Shown: positions 5,149 through 6,448 of the stretch, one piece after another
How the letters are laid out: the number at the start of each line of letters is the position of its first letter
How positions within the stretch are numbered: position 1 is the stretch's first letter
NCBI GenBank assembly: GCA_937911855.1
Contig: CALDPK010000224.1
Coordinates: 1 to 6,448, forward strand
Reading direction: 5' to 3'
Length of the DNA: 6,448 nt
Origin: an uncultured Trueperaceae bacterium
GTDB lineage: Bacteria; Deinococcota; Deinococci; Deinococcales; Trueperaceae
Translations under genes and position numbers: made by a program
Notes under the pieces: model-generated
What the model was told of the DNA's origin: nothing
The model's database searches: none
The model's input: the letters and a program-made list of their open reading frames with translations, nothing else

Positions 5149-6448
5149 TCACAATGCGGCGTTCACTATTTCGCGCGCTTCGAACATGATCAGGTCCAGG
5201 TGCTCCTGCCCGCGGAAGCTCTCGGCGTAGATCTTGTAGATGTCCTCGGTACCCGAAGGGCGGGCCGCGAACCAGCCGTGGTCGGTCACGACCTTGAGTC
5301 CGCCGATCGGCTGGTCGTTGCCGGGCGCGCGCACCAGCCGGGCGGTGATCGGATCACCAGCCAGCTTCTCGGTCCGGACGTCCGTAGCTGCAAGCGCGGA
5401 CAGGGCGGCTTTCTGCTCGCGGGTGGCTGGCGCGTCGGCACGGGCGTAGACCGGTTCGCCGTGCCCGTCCGCAAGCCGCCGGTACTGCTCGGCGGGAGTG
5501 CTGCCCATGACGGCGGTGATCTCGGCCGCCAGCAGGCCCATGATTATCCCGTCCTTGTCGGTACTCCAGGGGCTGCCGTCACGGCGCAGGAACGAAGCGC
5601 CTGCGCTCTCCTCGCCCGCGAAGCCGAGCTCGCCTGACAGCAGGCCGTCGACGAACCATTTGAAACCGACCGGCGTCTCCACAAGGCGCCTACCCGAGGC
5701 GGCCGCGACCCGGTCGATGAGCGAGCTGGACACGAGGGTCTTGCCCACCCCGGCGGTTTCCGGCCAGTCGGGACGGTGACTGAACAGGTAATCGATCGCG
5801 ACCGCCAGGTAGTGGTTCGGGTTGAGCAGGACGCCGCCAGCCACGATGCCGTGCCGGTCGGCATCCGGGTCGTTGCCGAATGCCAGGGTGTAATCGCCTG
5901 CCAGTTCAAGCAACGAAGCCATCGCCCACGGTGACGAGCAGTCCATGCGGATCTTGCCGTCGTGGTCGTAGGTCATGAAGCCGAAGGTCGGGTCGATGGT
6001 GCGGTTGACGACGTCCAGGTCAAGGCCCCAGTGGTCCGCAATTGCTTCCCAGTACGGCAGGCTGGCGCCGCCCAAGGGATCGACCGCCATGCGCACGCCC
6101 GAGTAGCGGATCGCTTCCATGTCGATGACCTGCCCGAGTTCACGGATGAACTCGCCCTGCAGGTCCACTGCCCGCCCGTCATGCTCCTGCGACGCATCCG
6201 TCCACGTGAGGCGGCGCACACCGTCCAGGCCGGCAGCCAGCAGCTCGTTGGCGCGGTTCTGGATCCACAGCGTGGCGTCCACCCCGGCTGGCCCGCCGCT
6301 GGGCGGGTTGTACTTGAGACCGCCGTCCTCAGGCGGGTTATGCGAGGGCGTGATCACCACGCCGTCCGCCAGTGAGTCCGCATTGTTGCGGTTGTGCACG
6401 AGTATGGCCCGCGAGATGGAGGGGGTCGGTGTGAACTCCCCGTCCCGC
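5149..6448 (-). CDS. pgm: Phosphoglucomutase, alpha-D-glucose-specific (5' end outside window)
   Basis: The C-terminal 432 residues of a Pgm of the E. coli type (546 residues), which interconverts glucose 1-phosphate and glucose 6-phosphate in the cytoplasm, feeding glycogen, trehalose or cell-wall sugar synthesis. The frame stays open to the right edge, and codons 6400-6447 (DGEFTPTPSISRAIL) match the family, so the GTG at 6399 is not the true start. About 110 N-terminal residues are missing. Numbering from the first visible codon: the phosphoserine loop TPSHNP with S35, the Mg-binding DPDADRHG with D193, D195 and D197, the sugar-recognition GEESAGASF (278-286) and the phosphate-binding loop RPSGTEDIYK (396-405). 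All catalytic motifs are intact. The E. coli DPDYD motif reads DPDAD here. The small winged-helix gene follows on the same strand after 67 nt. No terminator is evident in that gap. Function is very sure. Confidence 0.96.
   Translation of the reverse strand, partial: RDGEFTPTPSISRAILVHNRNNADSLADGVVITPSHNPPEDGGLKYNPPSGGPAGVDATLWIQNRANELLAAGLDGVRRLTWTDASQEHDGRAVDLQGEFIRELGQVIDMEAIRYSGVRMAVDPLGGASLPYWEAIADHWGLDLDVVNRTIDPTFGFMTYDHDGKIRMDCSSPWAMASLLELAGDYTLAFGNDPDADRHGIVAGGVLLNPNHYLAVAIDYLFSHRPDWPETAGVGKTLVSSSLIDRVAAASGRRLVETPVGFKWFVDGLLSGELGFAGEESAGASFLRRDGSPWSTDKDGIIMGLLAAEITAVMGSTPAEQYRRLADGHGEPVYARADAPATREQKAALSALAATDVRTEKLAGDPITARLVRAPGNDQPIGGLKVVTDHGWFAARPSGTEDIYKIYAESFRGQEHLDLIMFEAREIVNAAL

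Noticed and set aside
5962..6375. 137-codon plus-strand frame inside pgm
   Set aside because: Shadow of pgm; no conserved motif, and the opposite strand carries all phosphoglucomutase motifs.

Overview
This is a GC-rich bacterial chromosomal window carrying seven protein genes and one tRNA gene. Nothing looks mobile: there is no transposase, integrase, phage gene or CRISPR array. I cannot fix the species. The tRNA encodes its own CCA. Three genes have Shine-Dalgarno sites (gdhA, the secreted protein, the aldo/keto reductase). Three others have no Shine-Dalgarno but carry a TAnnnT -10-like hexamer 5 to 9 nt before the start codon, which suggests leaderless mRNAs. Together with a cyclic-di-AMP receptor, this is compatible with Deinococcota or another lineage that uses c-di-AMP and leaderless genes. 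That is an inference only; the E. coli-like GdhA and Pgm would also fit a proteobacterium.

Layout from left to right. Positions 1-265 hold no supportable gene. On the minus strand, 266-736 encodes an AHSA1/SRPBCC-fold protein. Upstream of it on the same strand is a complete tRNA-Lys(CTT) with its own promoter and rho-independent terminator. On the plus strand, 1076-2413 is gdhA, an NADP-type glutamate dehydrogenase. It converges, with a 7-nt gap, on a secreted two-domain protein (minus, 2421-3275). The secreted gene lies downstream of, and may be co-transcribed with, an aldo/keto reductase very like animal Kv-channel beta subunits (minus, 3341-4333). Divergent from the reductase across 125 bp is a PstA/DarA-type c-di-AMP receptor (plus, 4459-4785). 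It converges on a 91-residue winged-helix-like protein (minus, 4806-5081). The window ends inside pgm, phosphoglucomutase (minus, stop at 5149), whose first roughly 110 residues lie past the right edge.

The genes look like separate short transcription units of central metabolism (glutamate synthesis, glucose-phosphate interconversion) interleaved with small regulatory or uncharacterised genes, not one pathway. The points most worth following are the stand-alone c-di-AMP receptor, the leaderless-gene signature, the Kv-beta-like reductase and the uncharacterised secreted protein. I found no convincing new multi-gene system.
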